DNA from: Bryopsis sp. KO-2023
Taxonomy: Eukaryota > Chlorophyta > Ulvophyceae > Bryopsidales > Bryopsidaceae
Reading direction: 5' to 3'
DNA length: 64,000 bases
Assembly (NCBI GenBank): GCA_030272585.1
Contig: BSYQ01000011.1
Span: forward strand, 1,054,001-1,118,000
Of this stretch, positions 1 to 14,984 are shown one piece after another (position 1 is the first letter of the stretch; each line of letters starts with the position of its first letter). The position numbers and the translations under genes are program-made. The notes under the pieces are model-generated. The model saw only the letters and a program-made list of their open reading frames with translations. It was not told the origin of the DNA and searched no databases.

Positions 1-3000
1 AGTTTCAATCACTTTGACGAACTGGGCCAGCGTCATGAACTCTATGCGATGCTTCTGGGTCAAGCGGTAAGCGAGATCCGCGTAAACCTGTTGTTTAGAA
101 CAAAAAAGAAAACAAAAAACAGAAAATAATTAACCAAAAACGGATGAATTTGCTTATGATTTGGGCAGAGGTGCTCAGCCACACATATTTCCATTTCTCT
201 TGTCACTAATGGAATTCTGAAGCAAAAGCTGGTTGTCTGTCTGACTAACTGAAGGGTCGCATAGGATCCATTGGTTATTCTTGAGCAACAAATTAAAGAG
301 AAAAAAAAATCTTCTAAAAAGAACACTCATGCCAATTGTGTTTCGTTTTTTTTCACGAACAAACATGGCCTCTGAACCCACTCACATCCATGTTTTTGAC
401 CCGGAGTTTTCTGGCCCCCTCCAAAAGATCCGACATCATTCCTGGCAAATATCGGCGAGCTCTCTCCAATTTCAAAGCTTCCGTCCAAAACGTTTCCAAA
501 TCGGATCCTTGCAGCAAACCCTTGACCATCCCAAAACTCAACGCCAGATTCGACATTTCACGAATGTGGAATTTCTTCAACCGCCCCGGCTTGAGGCCCT
601 CCGCAGCTGAAACCCACATTAACACACACACACACTTTTTGAAATCCAGGAAGATCAAATGGAATCTAATTATAATTTGGTTGCGTTGGCAATGAGACTG
701 GTTTCAATTTTCCGTTCACAGCATTGATCAAAAATTGTGGCTAAGATTTCCCATGGGGGTTCGGACACAGATGAAATCCATTCGGTGTTTTTTAGGGGAA
801 TCCCCTCAGCCCCCAACTCTACTTCAACAAACAATATTACAACTGTACTCTTCCCACCATTTTTTTCGACTTTTTGAAGCAACAACTCACCTAACGGAGT
901 GAAAAAGGAGGCGTCTTTCCCATGGTCCGTTCGCGCCACCCCATGCATGACACTCACAAAAGCTTCCTCCGACATCGACTCCAATCTTTCGGGTTTGACC
1001 ACCTCCCCAAAAACGACATCCAAAACCCTCCGATCCTCACACTTCAAATTCCCCAAGCTCCGAACCACCCCACCCAAATGCTCCACCCCGAACTCCCCCA
1101 CCGTTTCCGAATCGCACAGCCGAGAAAAACTCAACTTCATCAGGGATGCATGGATGTCCTTTCGGAAATCAAGAGTGGATAGCGCCTCCAGCAAATCCGC
1201 GAGATCCTCCACCGACATTCGACCGAATTTTTCGACATCCAGCAAACCTTTCGCGATTCCGTTCAGCAGAGGTCGATCCTTTATTTCGCCAGTCATGATT
1301 CCAACCAGAGCAGAAACCATTTCGCCTCCGGTGAGTTTGTCCAAGGATGGTAAGACTTTTTTCAGCCCTAGGGTAGTGACGAATTGCTGATCTCGTATGT
1401 CCAAGTCAGTCATGGAGCGCATCAGGGACGTTGCTTGGGAAGGGGTTATTTCTTTGAGGCGGTGTGGATGGATCAGTTCCGTCGTGATTTTCAGCATTGC
1501 TCTGTGGTGCCGAAATCGAATCCCGGAAAGTCCCGCCATGAGGTTGGTCAATTGCTGCATACAGAGGATCCCAAAGAAAAAAACAACTGTCAGTTTCAAG
1601 ATTTTTTTTTTTGCGACAGAATGGATGAGGTAAGGGGTACTTCAGAGCAGGGATTTTTTGCCTTTTTTTTTTAAGAAAGCTGGGGTGGAATTTGAACATG
1701 AGTAGAGGGCACTTTGTTTATTATCGACCAACCCCAGTGGTGAACCCATATCACTCATTTGCATAGTGGATCGGCGAAATGGTGCTTTCAGTGTTTACAT
1801 ACCAAACTCGGAAGAAAAAAAATAGAGTAATACAACTGATCAAACAAAAAACCGGCCAATAACGATGCAACACATTTGCAAAATAAATAAATTAATGACT
1901 AAATTAGCAAAAAAAATGCCCTCACCTGAGCTGACATTTTCTTGTAGTACTGTGGCAATCGCAATCGTTGAGTCAATTTCTTCATGACGTTGTCCCGCTT
2001 GTACCGCATCAAACACAACCCATACAATCCTTCGTACATCTCGTTCACAGTAATAATGTGGTGCCTCCGCTGCGAAACCAGCTGCCCCCCCAGCAACCTG
2101 ACCAACTCCAGCTGAGAATTTCTTTTCACGGAGCCGTCGCTGTTTTCCCCTTCTTGATCGCTTTCTTCTTTGTCATATTGGACGGGGTCTGGCCTGTTGT
2201 CCAATGCTCGGGATCGGAGAGAGGTTGGGTCGATTTCGGCTGTTGAAACTGGGTTGGGGTTCCGGAGGTACAAATCCGTGAGGGAATCCAGGTAGCGAGA
2301 TTGGGTTTCGGATTCTGCGGCTTGCAATTGGACCTCTGATGCAAAAAGAAAGCACAAAAACAAATTTTACAAAAATTAAATGAATAGGAGAACTGGGTGT
2401 AGCTTCTCAGCAGCTTCCAAAAAAAAAACAATAAATAAAAAAACATTCAAATCGGTAAATCGGTAAAAAATGAAAAAATGAAAGAAAAAAAAATCAAAAA
2501 ATTGTACACAACTAAATCAGTAAATAAAAAAGATCAAAGTAAAAAAATCAGTACATGAATCAATACATCAGTAAATTAAAAAAAATCAAAGTAAACAAAA
2601 CTCAATAAATCGAAAATAAAATAAATGAATACAATAAATGATTTTTGTTCATGAATCCCTACCTGATGTTTCCCTGGAGCCCTCTGACTGTGTTGCTTCG
2701 CTTTCACTTTCGTCCAGGTCAGTTTCAGATTGATCAACTTTTTCCTTGTCCAAAACTCCAGCATACTCATCGTCCGCCTCCACCAACTCCTCCTCTTCCG
2801 GAAACACAAACATGACTCCACCTCGATTCTCGTAAAGCATACCCAGCGACATGATAAACTTGGTCAAATCCCTGGTATGCACCTTGGCGAGATCCTTCGA
2901 AAACCGGAGTTCCCGTGCAAGCGCCTCCATGGCTGTCATGTCGACATACCCCATTCTCGCGCAGCTCCTCAGCAAATCCGACAACCCATCCAAAGGGAAA

Positions 3001-3479
3001 TCCGCACCGATGTCAGCCACAGTCACCATGACCTCGTTCAGGAATTCATGGGGGGGTGGGGGATCCATTTTCTCCAGCATTTCGAAAGCCACGACCAGCA
3101 CATGAGGATGGGGCAATTTCTGGAGGGACTCCAGGTGGGTTTTGATGTCTTCCCATGATTTCGCTGCTCGAAGCTGGTTCAAATCTCTTGCAGGGGCTGG
3201 TTGGACGGTTTCCTTGGATTTGCCGATTATGGGGGCGAACGTCCGATACTTTTCGGGGTCCCAGTTTGGCTTCTGAGCTAGGTTGACCTCCGTGGACATG
3301 CAGCGAAACTGGGGGGTGGAGCTATGGAGTCTTGTGGACCTACATGGTGTTTTCAGATGCCCTGGCAGTGACAGCAGGTGCTGGCATCTTTTCGGTGCTG
3401 AGAAATGACTTCCGGCAGGTTTTCTGACGAGGGGTCCCGGGTGGCTTGCCACGAAAGCCTTCATTATGCATTGGATCAA
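1..3479 (-). CDS. Heptatricopeptide-repeat (HPR/RAP-type) organelle RNA-binding protein, 3' end beyond window
   Basis: Five exons fit splice consensus and phase: 3479-2663, 2335-1926, 1554-891, 606-386 and 87-1. This gives 733 codons without a stop, and the gene runs off the left edge. The first Met is at 3479 (a second at 3464); the Arg/Ser-rich N-terminus, with no acidic residues in its first 50, looks like a mitochondrial (or plastid) transit peptide. The body is a run of helical repeats with the pattern 'P-x-R-L-x-x-(M/L)-(S/T)' followed by Leu-rich helices (e.g. VKPERLESMS, LKPGRLKKF). This pattern is known from FASTK/RAP and HPR proteins, which act on organellar RNA. The RAP domain expected at the C-terminus would lie outside the window, so the RAP assignment is inferred from the repeats and from the related gene at 35447-39110. 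An acidic linker (roughly residues 235-320) separates N-terminal and central repeats. Transcript or RNA target cannot be predicted. Confidence 0.8.
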
Positions 3480-4273
3480 CCAAGTGTTGTGGGAAAAACC
3501 TGAGCAAACGCGCGTTTTTTTGGGGGGTTTTAGTCTGCTGTGGATTGTTTCTACTTATTTCCTTCTTTGGTAACAAAAATAAATATAAATGAATTGAAAT
3601 TTCACTGGCATGTTTACCCAGCATCCCTGATCAACATAACGAAATATGGAAAACTGAGGGACTCATTGTATCTGTTTATTGGGCTTCTTTTGTTTATCCA
3701 AAATCCTCTGGGCATCCACTGCGTGTTACGTAATCATTACATCACATATCTGAGGGTGTTTTGAGTGAACTTTTCAAGAAAGGAGGGTCTAGCTGGTTAT
3801 TTTCCCCCCAGCAAATTATTTTTTGGGGAAAAAAATTATACTCTGAAAAAAAAATATATAATGTGAAAGGATCCAAGATCCACAAAACGATAATAAAGGA
3901 AGACAGCAGTTACGGTGCCTGACTCACAAACCACCCACCGTTGTGGAAAAATAGCGCATTGAAGCCGTTTTCGCGACGGAATATCAGGTTCCCCCTCGCG
4001 GCGCCAGCCAACATTCAAGACCATCGCTGAAATCGCTCACGGAGCATCCAGAGGTGGCGCAAAACCAAGCAGCCTCGTCGTACGATTAATCAATGAACAT
4101 TGCCACATCATCCACGTGACGAAGCGAACTGTTTTTTTTTTGCATCTCGATTGCTTTTTTCTCCACATTTGTCGTCTTTTGCTTCGTTTTCTGAGGATCG
4201 GCGGGGCGCTGTGCGAAACCTGAGCCAGGGACAGAACTAAACAAGCGCGCACCCATCCACGACCGAACCGAGA
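3480..4273. other. Divergent intergenic region, likely shared promoter area
   Basis: About 0.8 kb separates the start of the HPR protein (-) from the BADC-like gene (+). It is A/T-rich with poly-A/T tracts. I see no convincing coding exon, TATA box or RNA gene; it presumably holds both 5' UTRs and promoters. Confidence 0.4.
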
Positions 4274-5002
4274 ATGATGCCCGCCACCACCACTAGAATC
4301 CAGCCGTGCGCAGCGCGGCCAGTCGCCCTCGCGCGTCGTCCCTTTGGAGCGTCGCTCACCCCCCAGCGGAATGCCAGACTGCACAGGGTGTTCCCCCGCG
4401 CAGCCGCGGTGGAAACGGAAGTCGACGCCAAAGAAACCGTCGAGACCGTCGACATCGAGGAGTACTGCGACGAGGACGGCGAGGCCTTCACCACTGCGGA
4501 GTTGCAATCCCTGGTAACGACGATTTGCGAGGAGACCAAACTGGCGCAGGTGGAGCTCAAAATGGGTGGCTCGACCCTCAAGGTGCACAGGCGCTTGCAC
4601 GCCGCCGCTGCACCGGTCGCCGCGGCAGCGGAGACCGCCCCCGTCGCTGCAAACCCGCTCGCCTCTGCGACGCTGGACGATTCGGTCGACGAGGATGGCA
4701 GCATGGACGAGAGCTTGATTCTGATCGAGTCGCCAAAAGTGGGCGTCATGCGCAGGGGAATCTACAACAAAGCGGGGAAGAAGGTTGGGTCTGGTCCTGC
4801 GGAGGGGGATAAGGTCAGGAAGGGGCAGGCCTTGTGTTCGATAGAGCAGCTGGGGACGTACGTTCCGATGCGCGCGCCAATGCAAGGCGAAGTGGTTTCG
4901 TTTTACGTCGAGGATGGGGGCCCCGTCGAATATCACGAGGCCGTGGTCGAGTTTTTGCCGTATTTTGGGGGACACATAATTGGCGATAGCAAATACGCCT
5001 AA
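4274..5002 (+). CDS. BADC-like protein (biotinless relative of the biotin carboxyl carrier protein), plastid-targeted
   Basis: A single exon of 242 residues. Residues 1-45 are rich in Ala/Arg/Ser/Thr/Pro and almost lack acidic residues, like a chloroplast transit peptide. An acidic stretch follows, then an Ala/Pro linker (109-135), as in BCCP. Residues 152-235 match a biotinyl/lipoyl fold (PKVG start, EGDKVRKGQ hairpin), but the biotinylation loop, normally (E)AMKM, reads EQLG at 191-194 with no lysine. The EQLG loop and the tail 'EYHEAVVEFLPYF' are what I know from plant BADC proteins, which bind heteromeric plastid acetyl-CoA carboxylase and down-regulate it. A genuine BCCP is excluded by the missing lysine. 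Seen: missing Lys and domain order. Inferred: regulatory role in fatty-acid synthesis. The high GC of the ORF stands out against the A/T-rich flanks. Confidence 0.82.
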   Translation: MMPATTTRIQPCAARPVALARRPFGASLTPQRNARLHRVFPRAAAVETEVDAKETVETVDIEEYCDEDGEAFTTAELQSLVTTICEETKLAQVELKMGGSTLKVHRRLHAAAAPVAAAAETAPVAANPLASATLDDSVDEDGSMDESLILIESPKVGVMRRGIYNKAGKKVGSGPAEGDKVRKGQALCSIEQLGTYVPMRAPMQGEVVSFYVEDGGPVEYHEAVVEFLPYFGGHIIGDSKYA

Positions 5003-6852
5003 AAGGGGGGGGGGAATGTCCAGAAAGGAAACCAATCGGAACGGAAAAGATATCTCCTCTTCTTCCATATCCTGCTCTATTAAAAGTCGGAAAAAAAGGG
5101 AAAAACAAGAAAAAAATATACATATAAATATTTTTTGATGAAGCAGATATGTCTGGAAAGGTCAATATCTCAGAAAAAGAAAAACTTGGCGCAAAAAAAA
5201 AAAAAGAAAAGAAAATTAACTGCATACCCTGGTAATTCAAGAGGGTTCCTTTGGCTACTTTTTGAAAAGTATATATATTTTTTTGGATCCAGCAAAAAAA
5301 GAGGGGATAAAAACTGAGGAAACAAAGATGATGGAAAAAAAGAGAGTTATTTTTGGTTTTGATATTTGGCTTTTCTGGAAGACCCTTTTTGCCACATCTT
5401 GACACGTCAAAATCGTCAATTCGAGAGGATATGGGCTTTTTTTTTTTTAATTTCCTTTCCCTGAATATTGATGGTAATATAATTTTCTCACCTTTTTAGC
5501 ACTCCATTTCATCCCTGGAAAGGAAAAAAAAATACTTTTCTTTTTCCCTATTTTTCTTTTTCTTATAAAGTCTGCCTCGAATTCTGTTATTTGTTGGGCT
5601 GAGCAAAAAGCTTGATTGGGAAAAACGAAGGGATGGGTTGAAATTTAAAAAATAGGGAAATTGAAAACGAAAAAAGAAAGAAAGGGAAAGTGTTATTTTA
5701 AAAAAAAAATAGAGCGAGAGGGAAGGTGGTTATCAAGAATATATAGGAGAAAAGAAAATTGAAGGAAATTTAAAAAAAGAGAAAAAAAAGGAAAATTGGG
5801 AAGAGGGAGGGGCGGGGTATGGAGAGTGAGAAAATGTACTGTTTGTTTTTTGGGGGAGAAGGAGGGGGGGAAGGGCAGCCTTTGTTTACTGTCGATTTTT
5901 TTTTCCCTTTTCTATGATTGAAACATGGGAGATGCCAAGACGTTTTTTTCTGGATCAAAATTTGGTTGGGGAGACATTTCCTTTGTTTGTTTTTTTCAGA
6001 TAAAAGGGAGGAGCGACATGAATGTGGGTTGGATCCCAGTTTTGGATTCTTTTTTTTTTGGCACTTTGTTTGTAATTCCATGTTTGCTTTTCTTCCGCTC
6101 AAGACTGCTATTGTGCTTTTTTTAGTCATTTTTTTGGGTTCATTTTCTTTTCCCAGTGTTATATCCCTTGCTGCGTTTTTTCCTCTCGAATGTGTTGCAT
6201 TGAAAGCGCTGTGTAATTTTGACTCACCCGAACAAGTTCCTCTTTTTCATTGATTTTATTTGGTGCGTGCATGAATTCGATAATTAAGAATCATTATCAT
6301 TATTACTCATTTGCACAGTGGATGGGCCCCGTGGGGAAGTGCAAATTTCCAGGGCAAATTTTGAAGGATTGGCAGGTTTGGGTTTCCACACAGTATCCGA
6401 CCTGATCCAGGAAATGTGCGATGAAGGGGGTTGATCTTTCAAGTTCCGAAAACTAAAATGTGAGGTGTTAATGTGGAGGCATAGAAATTCCTCGAAATTG
6501 CCTGCTCTTTTTCTTTTTTCTTTGAGACAGTTGTGTGGGTGAATTTGGATCATGCTTGGTTGGCCAGGTTTTCTTTCGAATGTTTGCGTTTTTGCGTTGT
6601 TTATGATGGCTACTCATAATGCTTATCTAATCGATAGGCCCCGCCCGCAAAACAAAATCAAGTCAAAAGACAAAAAGGCGACATAAAACGAAAGATGCTG
6701 TTGTTCGTTTGCTCCGAATGCGCAGATATTTCTACATATTTTGTATTTGGTTCCTCACCCCCAAAAGCATTTTTGCCCTCTTAACTATCTAGGATGTAGT
6801 TTTTCCCTGTTCTATGCCCCCATTTCCAATAGTGATTGCGCTGTTGTTGATT
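5003..6852. other. Convergent intergenic region, low complexity
   Basis: 1.85 kb lies between the 3' ends of the BADC-like gene (+) and CFAP300 (-). Most of 5090-5780 is purine-rich with many A runs; 5880-6130 is T-rich. Short open frames are compositional. A 25-bp dispersed motif sits at 6302-6326. No gene is supported. Confidence 0.5.
6302..6326 (+). repeat. Dispersed 25-bp motif, copy 1
   Basis: Contains ACTCATTTGCACAGTGGATG. The same 25 bases occur reversed at 12075-12099 inside lysA intron 4, and a diverged version lies near 1752-1772 in intron 2 of the HPR gene. Such long exact matches are unlikely by chance, so this is probably a fragment of a dispersed element or a conserved non-coding motif. 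Confidence 0.55.
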
Positions 6853-9800
6853 TCACCAATACGAAACGAACGCATGGTACCACGCCCAGCAAGTCCTTTT
6901 CAATGGATCGAAAGTGATGTACATGTAGCTGTTCAGGTTTTCTTCCGGAAATAGATCCAGTTTCCCTGCAGAAAATTGAATTAATTTGAAAAAAGAAAAG
7001 AAAGGAGAGATAGAAAAAAATTGAAAATTGGAACAATTGAAAGATGAGGGGGGTTTATTTCCTCTTTTTTTTTTCTTTGGGGAGGGATTTCAGGTCTTCC
7101 AGTCGTAGAGGTGCAAAAGTTTTCTTTTTTTTTTCTATTTTCTGTTTTTTATCATTTGATTCTGCCTTTCCTCCCGAATTCGGTGTGTTCGAAATTTTCA
7201 CGATAATTTTCTTTCTTTGGGTTTTTTCTCAACATATTTTCAGAAAATGGGTCGAGCTGGATTCCTTCATACGGAGGCATACCTTGACCGGTGGTGGCTG
7301 CTTTGACCTTGTACACCGCAGATCGAATTTCCACTTTATCCGTTTCTTTGTTTTTGTGGGCACTGTTTTTCACATGGTAGAAGTTTTTTTAAAACGAATA
7401 GAAAGAATGATGAATGTATTTAATAAAAACTGGATTCCCGACCCTGGGTTTCATTATATTGAAAAAAAATATCAAACAGAAGATTAACAAACAAAAAAAT
7501 ATAATGACCAATATCACTACTTTGTCCCCACCAAAAAAATGAGAAAGGGTGTTGCTGATTTTATTCAGCCTTGCAGAAAATCAAAATTTTTCTCACCTGA
7601 CAAGCGTCTTGTAAGTTTTTTTGATGGTTTCAATGTAGGCTTCGATAGAATTCTGCAACAAAAAAACGCTCCGCTGCCTTAAAAATAAATTCCTTTTCTT
7701 GCTGGCCTGGGAAGTTGATCGAAAATTTTTTGTTCGGAGCAACCTCCACTATTAAAAATGGAAAAAACACTTGCGAGAAAAATGCACAGCTGGTTGCATC
7801 GAAAGTCAAGCAGAAGGCAAACCTCGAATTGGTTGATGGCTCCACCCAAGCAAAAATGTCGCAGCATTGCAAACAGAAATTCTGATTTTTCTGATTCATC
7901 GAACAGATCAGCATTTTCGCTGCATTCATTCAAAAGCAAATCTCGCAGCAAATCACAGATCTGGCAAGTAAAAAACAAAACAAAACTTAACTGTGATAGT
8001 GATGCTGTGTTCGATCAACAAATAAATTGAGTGGCTGGGAAAAGTCTGACATCGGAACACAATAGACCTTATCTCCTCGGTTGGATTTTTGCCTCCTTTT
8101 TTCCACTGATCAATCAAGTGAAAAAAAAATTTGCATGACATGCAAAAAGAAAGCTGGATGGCATTCACCTGAAATCCATCGATAAATCCTTCCATGCATT
8201 GGACGATCTCACCCCCAGGTCTGACCACAATGGGATCGGATTTTGCCAACTTGTCAAAAAGTGCCATGCTGCGTGGAAATATTAAAGAAAACAAAAGTCA
8301 AAAAACCTTTTTCAACAACCAATGAAACCTATAAATAAAAAAAAAAAAGGAGGAGAAAAAGAAAAGAAGGAAAAAAACAACCTGCTGGAATATCTAGAAG
8401 TATTGAAAGACGACGAGTTCTTTTGCCATGCCAATGATGACCTTGCACAGAAAAAAATGCGTCGACACTTTGAAGATTTGCAGTGTTTTTTCTTATTTCT
8501 AGTGTAAATATTTTTTTTCCAGATTTGTTGTTATTTTACCATACACTGAACCTCACCTGGTCGCTGTGGTCGGAATCATTTCGCATTCAACAGATGTGAT
8601 AGTCTCTTCCAATTTTTTCCACTCGCCCCCTTTGGTGAGTATCTGGCTAAATCATAAATGACGGGTCAAATGTGATAGAAATATATTTTTTCAAATCACA
8701 AATGCATGACATATTTGATTTGATTTAATATTTAATTTATAAATAATTTTTTATGGAGGCTTCTAGGAGGTCCGTATCACTTATTTGGGGCAAACTCTTT
8801 TTTCTTTTCCCAATTTTTTTTTGTCAAACGTTTTTTTGTCCTTTTGATGCTCGTTCCAGATATAATTTCAGGGGAAGAAAAAGTTCAAAAACAAACAGCA
8901 AGAACAATAACAATGAAACAATCTGCTGCAACCAACTGCAAACAAAAAATTTACTTATTTACCCCCCTAAAAGATTAAAATAAAGCAAATACTGTGTATA
9001 GATGTGCGTATGTGATGCAAAAGAGCAACTGCCCGTATTGCTTTTCTTTTTTTCAAAAATACAGCCCCCGTTTGACCTGTCCACTGTACCACACAATATA
9101 TAATATGTATATAATATAAACATATAATATTTGCGTGCTCGCGTTCACGATTAATATTTCCTTTCCAGTCCAAGTATCCACAAAAAAAGGCTTCTTTGAG
9201 ATAGATACAATGCAAATCTTTTTGACAAGATCCATTCAATTCCTTTTTTTTCGACATTTTAATTCACCTGCAATTCGTTTCTCACGACAGGGTCGTTCAG
9301 AAAATCCATCAAAAAATCTTCCCCTTGCATTTTGTGGTAAGGCTTGTCGTATCCAAAACAGCACCATTTCATATTTTCCAGCATCCCCCTGACAATCGTT
9401 TTTGAAACAACAATTAAAACAAGTATTTTTCATTTTTTTTTTTTCAAGTTCTACAGACAAACACGACTTTATCGATATGCGCCAAAAAAGAAAAAGAAAT
9501 TTCAAAACAGTGGTCAGGGGAACAATTTTCCATTTTTATTTTATTATTTATTATTATTATTTTTATTCCTTGGCCTGTTTTCAGACACAAGAGATAATTT
9601 TTTTTTATTATTTTGATTGCATTGTGTGTGTGCATGTGTTTTGCTTGTTGCAGGGCTGTTTTCTGTGATAATTTTTTTTCATTGATGCACTGGCAAACAG
9701 CAAGCATATAATTAAATAAAAAATATCCATCATGAATTGATCAGCCATACATTGAGGGTTTGCCGTAAATTATATGACGCACAGCGTCATATAAAAAAAA

Positions 9801-10597
9801 TAAAAAGAATATCAAAAAAATAAAAAGAGTTTGGAGTTTTACGTACCATTTTGTGAGCTGTGTTCTCAGTTCAGAATTCTCTGTTGGATGGGGCTGAAAA
9901 TACAGAAAAAAAAGACGACGAATTCAAGATTGTTGCAACTCAATTTTGTATCGACACGAGCAGGTAAATTCTGAATCACAAACTGTAGTGCATGAGAGAT
10001 TGTACTCTCCCCCCCCCAAAAAAAATAAAAAATTGTGATAATAATTTTATTAAACAAAATCATCAAAAAGAATACAAGTGAATAGAAATCAAAGTGCACG
10101 CTGGTGAACAACAGAACAAGAGTTCGATATGGGAGTAAAATTTATCCATGGTTTCTCTGTGAAATATACATCAAGATCGTGACATGTGACGTCTTTTGTG
10201 GCAAAAAAGACGTCGCCATGGACGTCAAGAAACGAGAGCGCTGTTTCTTGTGTGCACGCGACGCTCACCAGGTTCAACGACCTAAATTTGGATTGGTGGC
10301 GTTGGACGTCCTAAAGTCGTCATGCGAACTCCAGGTTAAAAGAGAAAAAACATTCACCCACGGATCAACCGAACGCGAACGAAAAGCTGTGGCAGACTGG
10401 GGGGAGGGGGATTTACGTTCACAGTGGAAGCTATCTCTTGAACCATTCTGAGGTCTGGACGTTGGAAGTGGAAGACGAGAAACGAAACTCGTTGGTTTCG
10501 ACGAAAACAAACATAATGTTACATTGCTGAGGAGATGATCGTTGAGTTTTCGTTTGAGAATCAAGAAACTTCCAGCGAAAATGGAACCGTTCACCGT
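6853..10597 (-). CDS. CFAP300: CFAP300 homologue (cilia and flagella associated protein 300)
   Basis: Eight exons join without phase conflict: 9893-9847, 9388-9268, 8642-8557, 8268-8169, 7960-7823, 7652-7597, 7362-7283 and 6965-6853 (stop TGA). A probable earlier exon is 10597-10523; a start Met was not found and must lie in a further upstream exon. The spliced product is about 271 residues, close to the roughly 270 of the family. Landmarks that recall animal CFAP300 are 'LTKWGM', 'CCFGYDKPY...DFLMDFLNDP', 'GGEIVQCMEGFIDGF', 'SEFLFAMLRHFCLGGAINQ' and 'IETIKKTYKTLVSAHKN'. CFAP300 is a cytoplasmic factor for transport/assembly of outer and inner dynein arms, so the organism should build motile cilia. 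Introns are about 110-710 bp and T-rich. Confidence is high for exons 9893 downward and moderate for the N-terminus. Confidence 0.82.
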
Positions 10598-11164
10598 CTG
10601 AAAAATTACATGAGCAGATTTTTACAACATCAGGTGAGGGGGTCCAAAAAAAATCCAATCCAACTAAAGACTCGTTTTTTTTTTCCAGGGGGGCTTGATC
10701 TAAGGAAATCCACATTGATTGCATTTCAAAAAAGATGCATCAAATCATGGTGCAGGAAATTGCCAATGGTCGGGTCCATGCCTTTACAACGAATGTCAAA
10801 AAGGAGAGAAAAAAAAAGGTTTCCCCATCCCTTCCAACCGTAAAACAAAACTCATGGATATACAGAATATGTATATGCATATGAACATTCCTTTTGTTAA
10901 GAAAAAAAGAAGCCATGTAAAAACATGGCCTACCGGAAAAGAGCGCAACAGGTGTGAAAAAAAAACCAGGGGGGGGGGGGTCTTCTTTTTTTCCTTCTTG
11001 GATTTCTATTTTTAACCCAACACCACCTGTCACTCTGTTTTTTTCCAACCGACCTCCCACACTTCAGATTAACTGATCCTCCTTTCCAAACAAAACAGCA
11101 AAAAACAAAAACAATCCTGCTAAAGACTACGAGAGGATCCGGTTTTCCGTTCGCCCCCTCCCAC
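10598..11164. other. Intergenic region upstream of CFAP300 and downstream of lysA
   Basis: Contains poly-A/T tracts and a run of 11 G near 10970. The missing first CFAP300 exon and promoter are probably here, but I could not fix a start codon. Nothing else is supported. Confidence 0.35.
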
Positions 11165-14145
<2,981 letters not shown>

Positions 14146-14561
14146 CAGGTTGTGGTTGTGTCGGCAAAGAGGTCGACAGGGACGAGAAACGAGAATTTCT
14201 GTTCGTTGTTGTTTGGTTTTGTTTGGGTTTCTGTGCGTCGGGCATTGGGACGACGGTTACGTTTTTGAATGGGAAAAAAAAGTGAAAGTGGGGAGCTTTA
14301 GTCATGCTGTGCGACAGTTGGGCTGGAAATTGTTGCGTTGCTCTGTTTACGTTTTCTTTTGTGTTTTTTTGGCACGAACTGTCGGTCGTCTCGGGGAATC
14401 TTCGATCCTTAGCGAAGGGCCTGCCTCTCTCGAAAATATCTGTGTGAACGTTTTATTGGGGGACTGACGAAAGATACCCACAGCGCTCATCAGATTTTCT
14501 TTCTTTTTGAACTCGTCGAGTTTTATTCTCTCGACGTTACGGGGAGCGGCCAGCGGCGACG
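14146..14561. promoter_or_regulatory. Bidirectional promoter region lysA / DCC gene
   Basis: 416 bp lie between two head-to-head start codons. No clear TATA element was recognised. Inferred from gene orientation only. Confidence 0.45.
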
Positions 14562-14984
14562 ATGGCGTCGGGCAGCATGATCCTCATCGACGGTGAGTGC
14601 GTCCTTTGCGACGGGTTCACGCAATTCGTCGCGGCGCGGGATACGCAAGGGATCTTTTTTTTCGAGACGCAGCAGAGCAATGCGGGGCAGCAGCTGTTGA
14701 AAATATACGATCAACCCATGGACCTCACGACGGTGATCCTGATCGAAAAGGGCGCGAAAACCGAACGGTGTCACGTAAAGTCGACCGCAGTTTTGCGGAT
14801 CATGCGGTTGCTGGGCTTTCCTTGGAGTTTGCTGGCCATGTTTTTGATATTGCCGGTGTTCTTGAGGGATTGGGCTTACGGGATGGTGGCGACCAATCGA
14901 TATCGACTGTTCGGGAAAAAGCAGTCATGCGGTTTGCCCAGCGAAGTGGTTCGAGAAAGGCTGATGCGTCGCTTGGACGAGTGA
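14562..14984 (+). CDS. DCC-family (DUF393) thiol-disulfide oxidoreductase-like protein
   Basis: An intronless frame of 140 residues starting at ATG 14562. The N-terminal 'DGECVLC' carries the DxxCxxC signature of the DCC family, with the cysteine pair at residues 13 and 16. A second conserved region 'KSTAVLRIMRLLG' and the C-terminal 'YGMVATNRYRLFGKK' also fit; in this family they pair with the redox motif. Residues about 84-103 form a hydrophobic segment. Substrate and location are unknown; there is no clear transit peptide. It could be redox-active in cytosol or organelle. Family call is confident, function is not. Confidence 0.88.
   Translation: MASGSMILIDGECVLCDGFTQFVAARDTQGIFFFETQQSNAGQQLLKIYDQPMDLTTVILIEKGAKTERCHVKSTAVLRIMRLLGFPWSLLAMFLILPVFLRDWAYGMVATNRYRLFGKKQSCGLPSEVVRERLMRRLDE

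Noticed and set aside
4037-5068. 343-codon open frame opposite the BADC-like gene
   Set aside because: GC-rich antisense shadow; the forward frame has a transit peptide and a recognisable domain.
7653-7760. Open frame between CFAP300 exons (at 7823 and 7652) that looks like a PH-type strand pattern
   Set aside because: Including it forces a frameshift, while splicing 7823 directly to 7652 restores the family sequence. It is intron.
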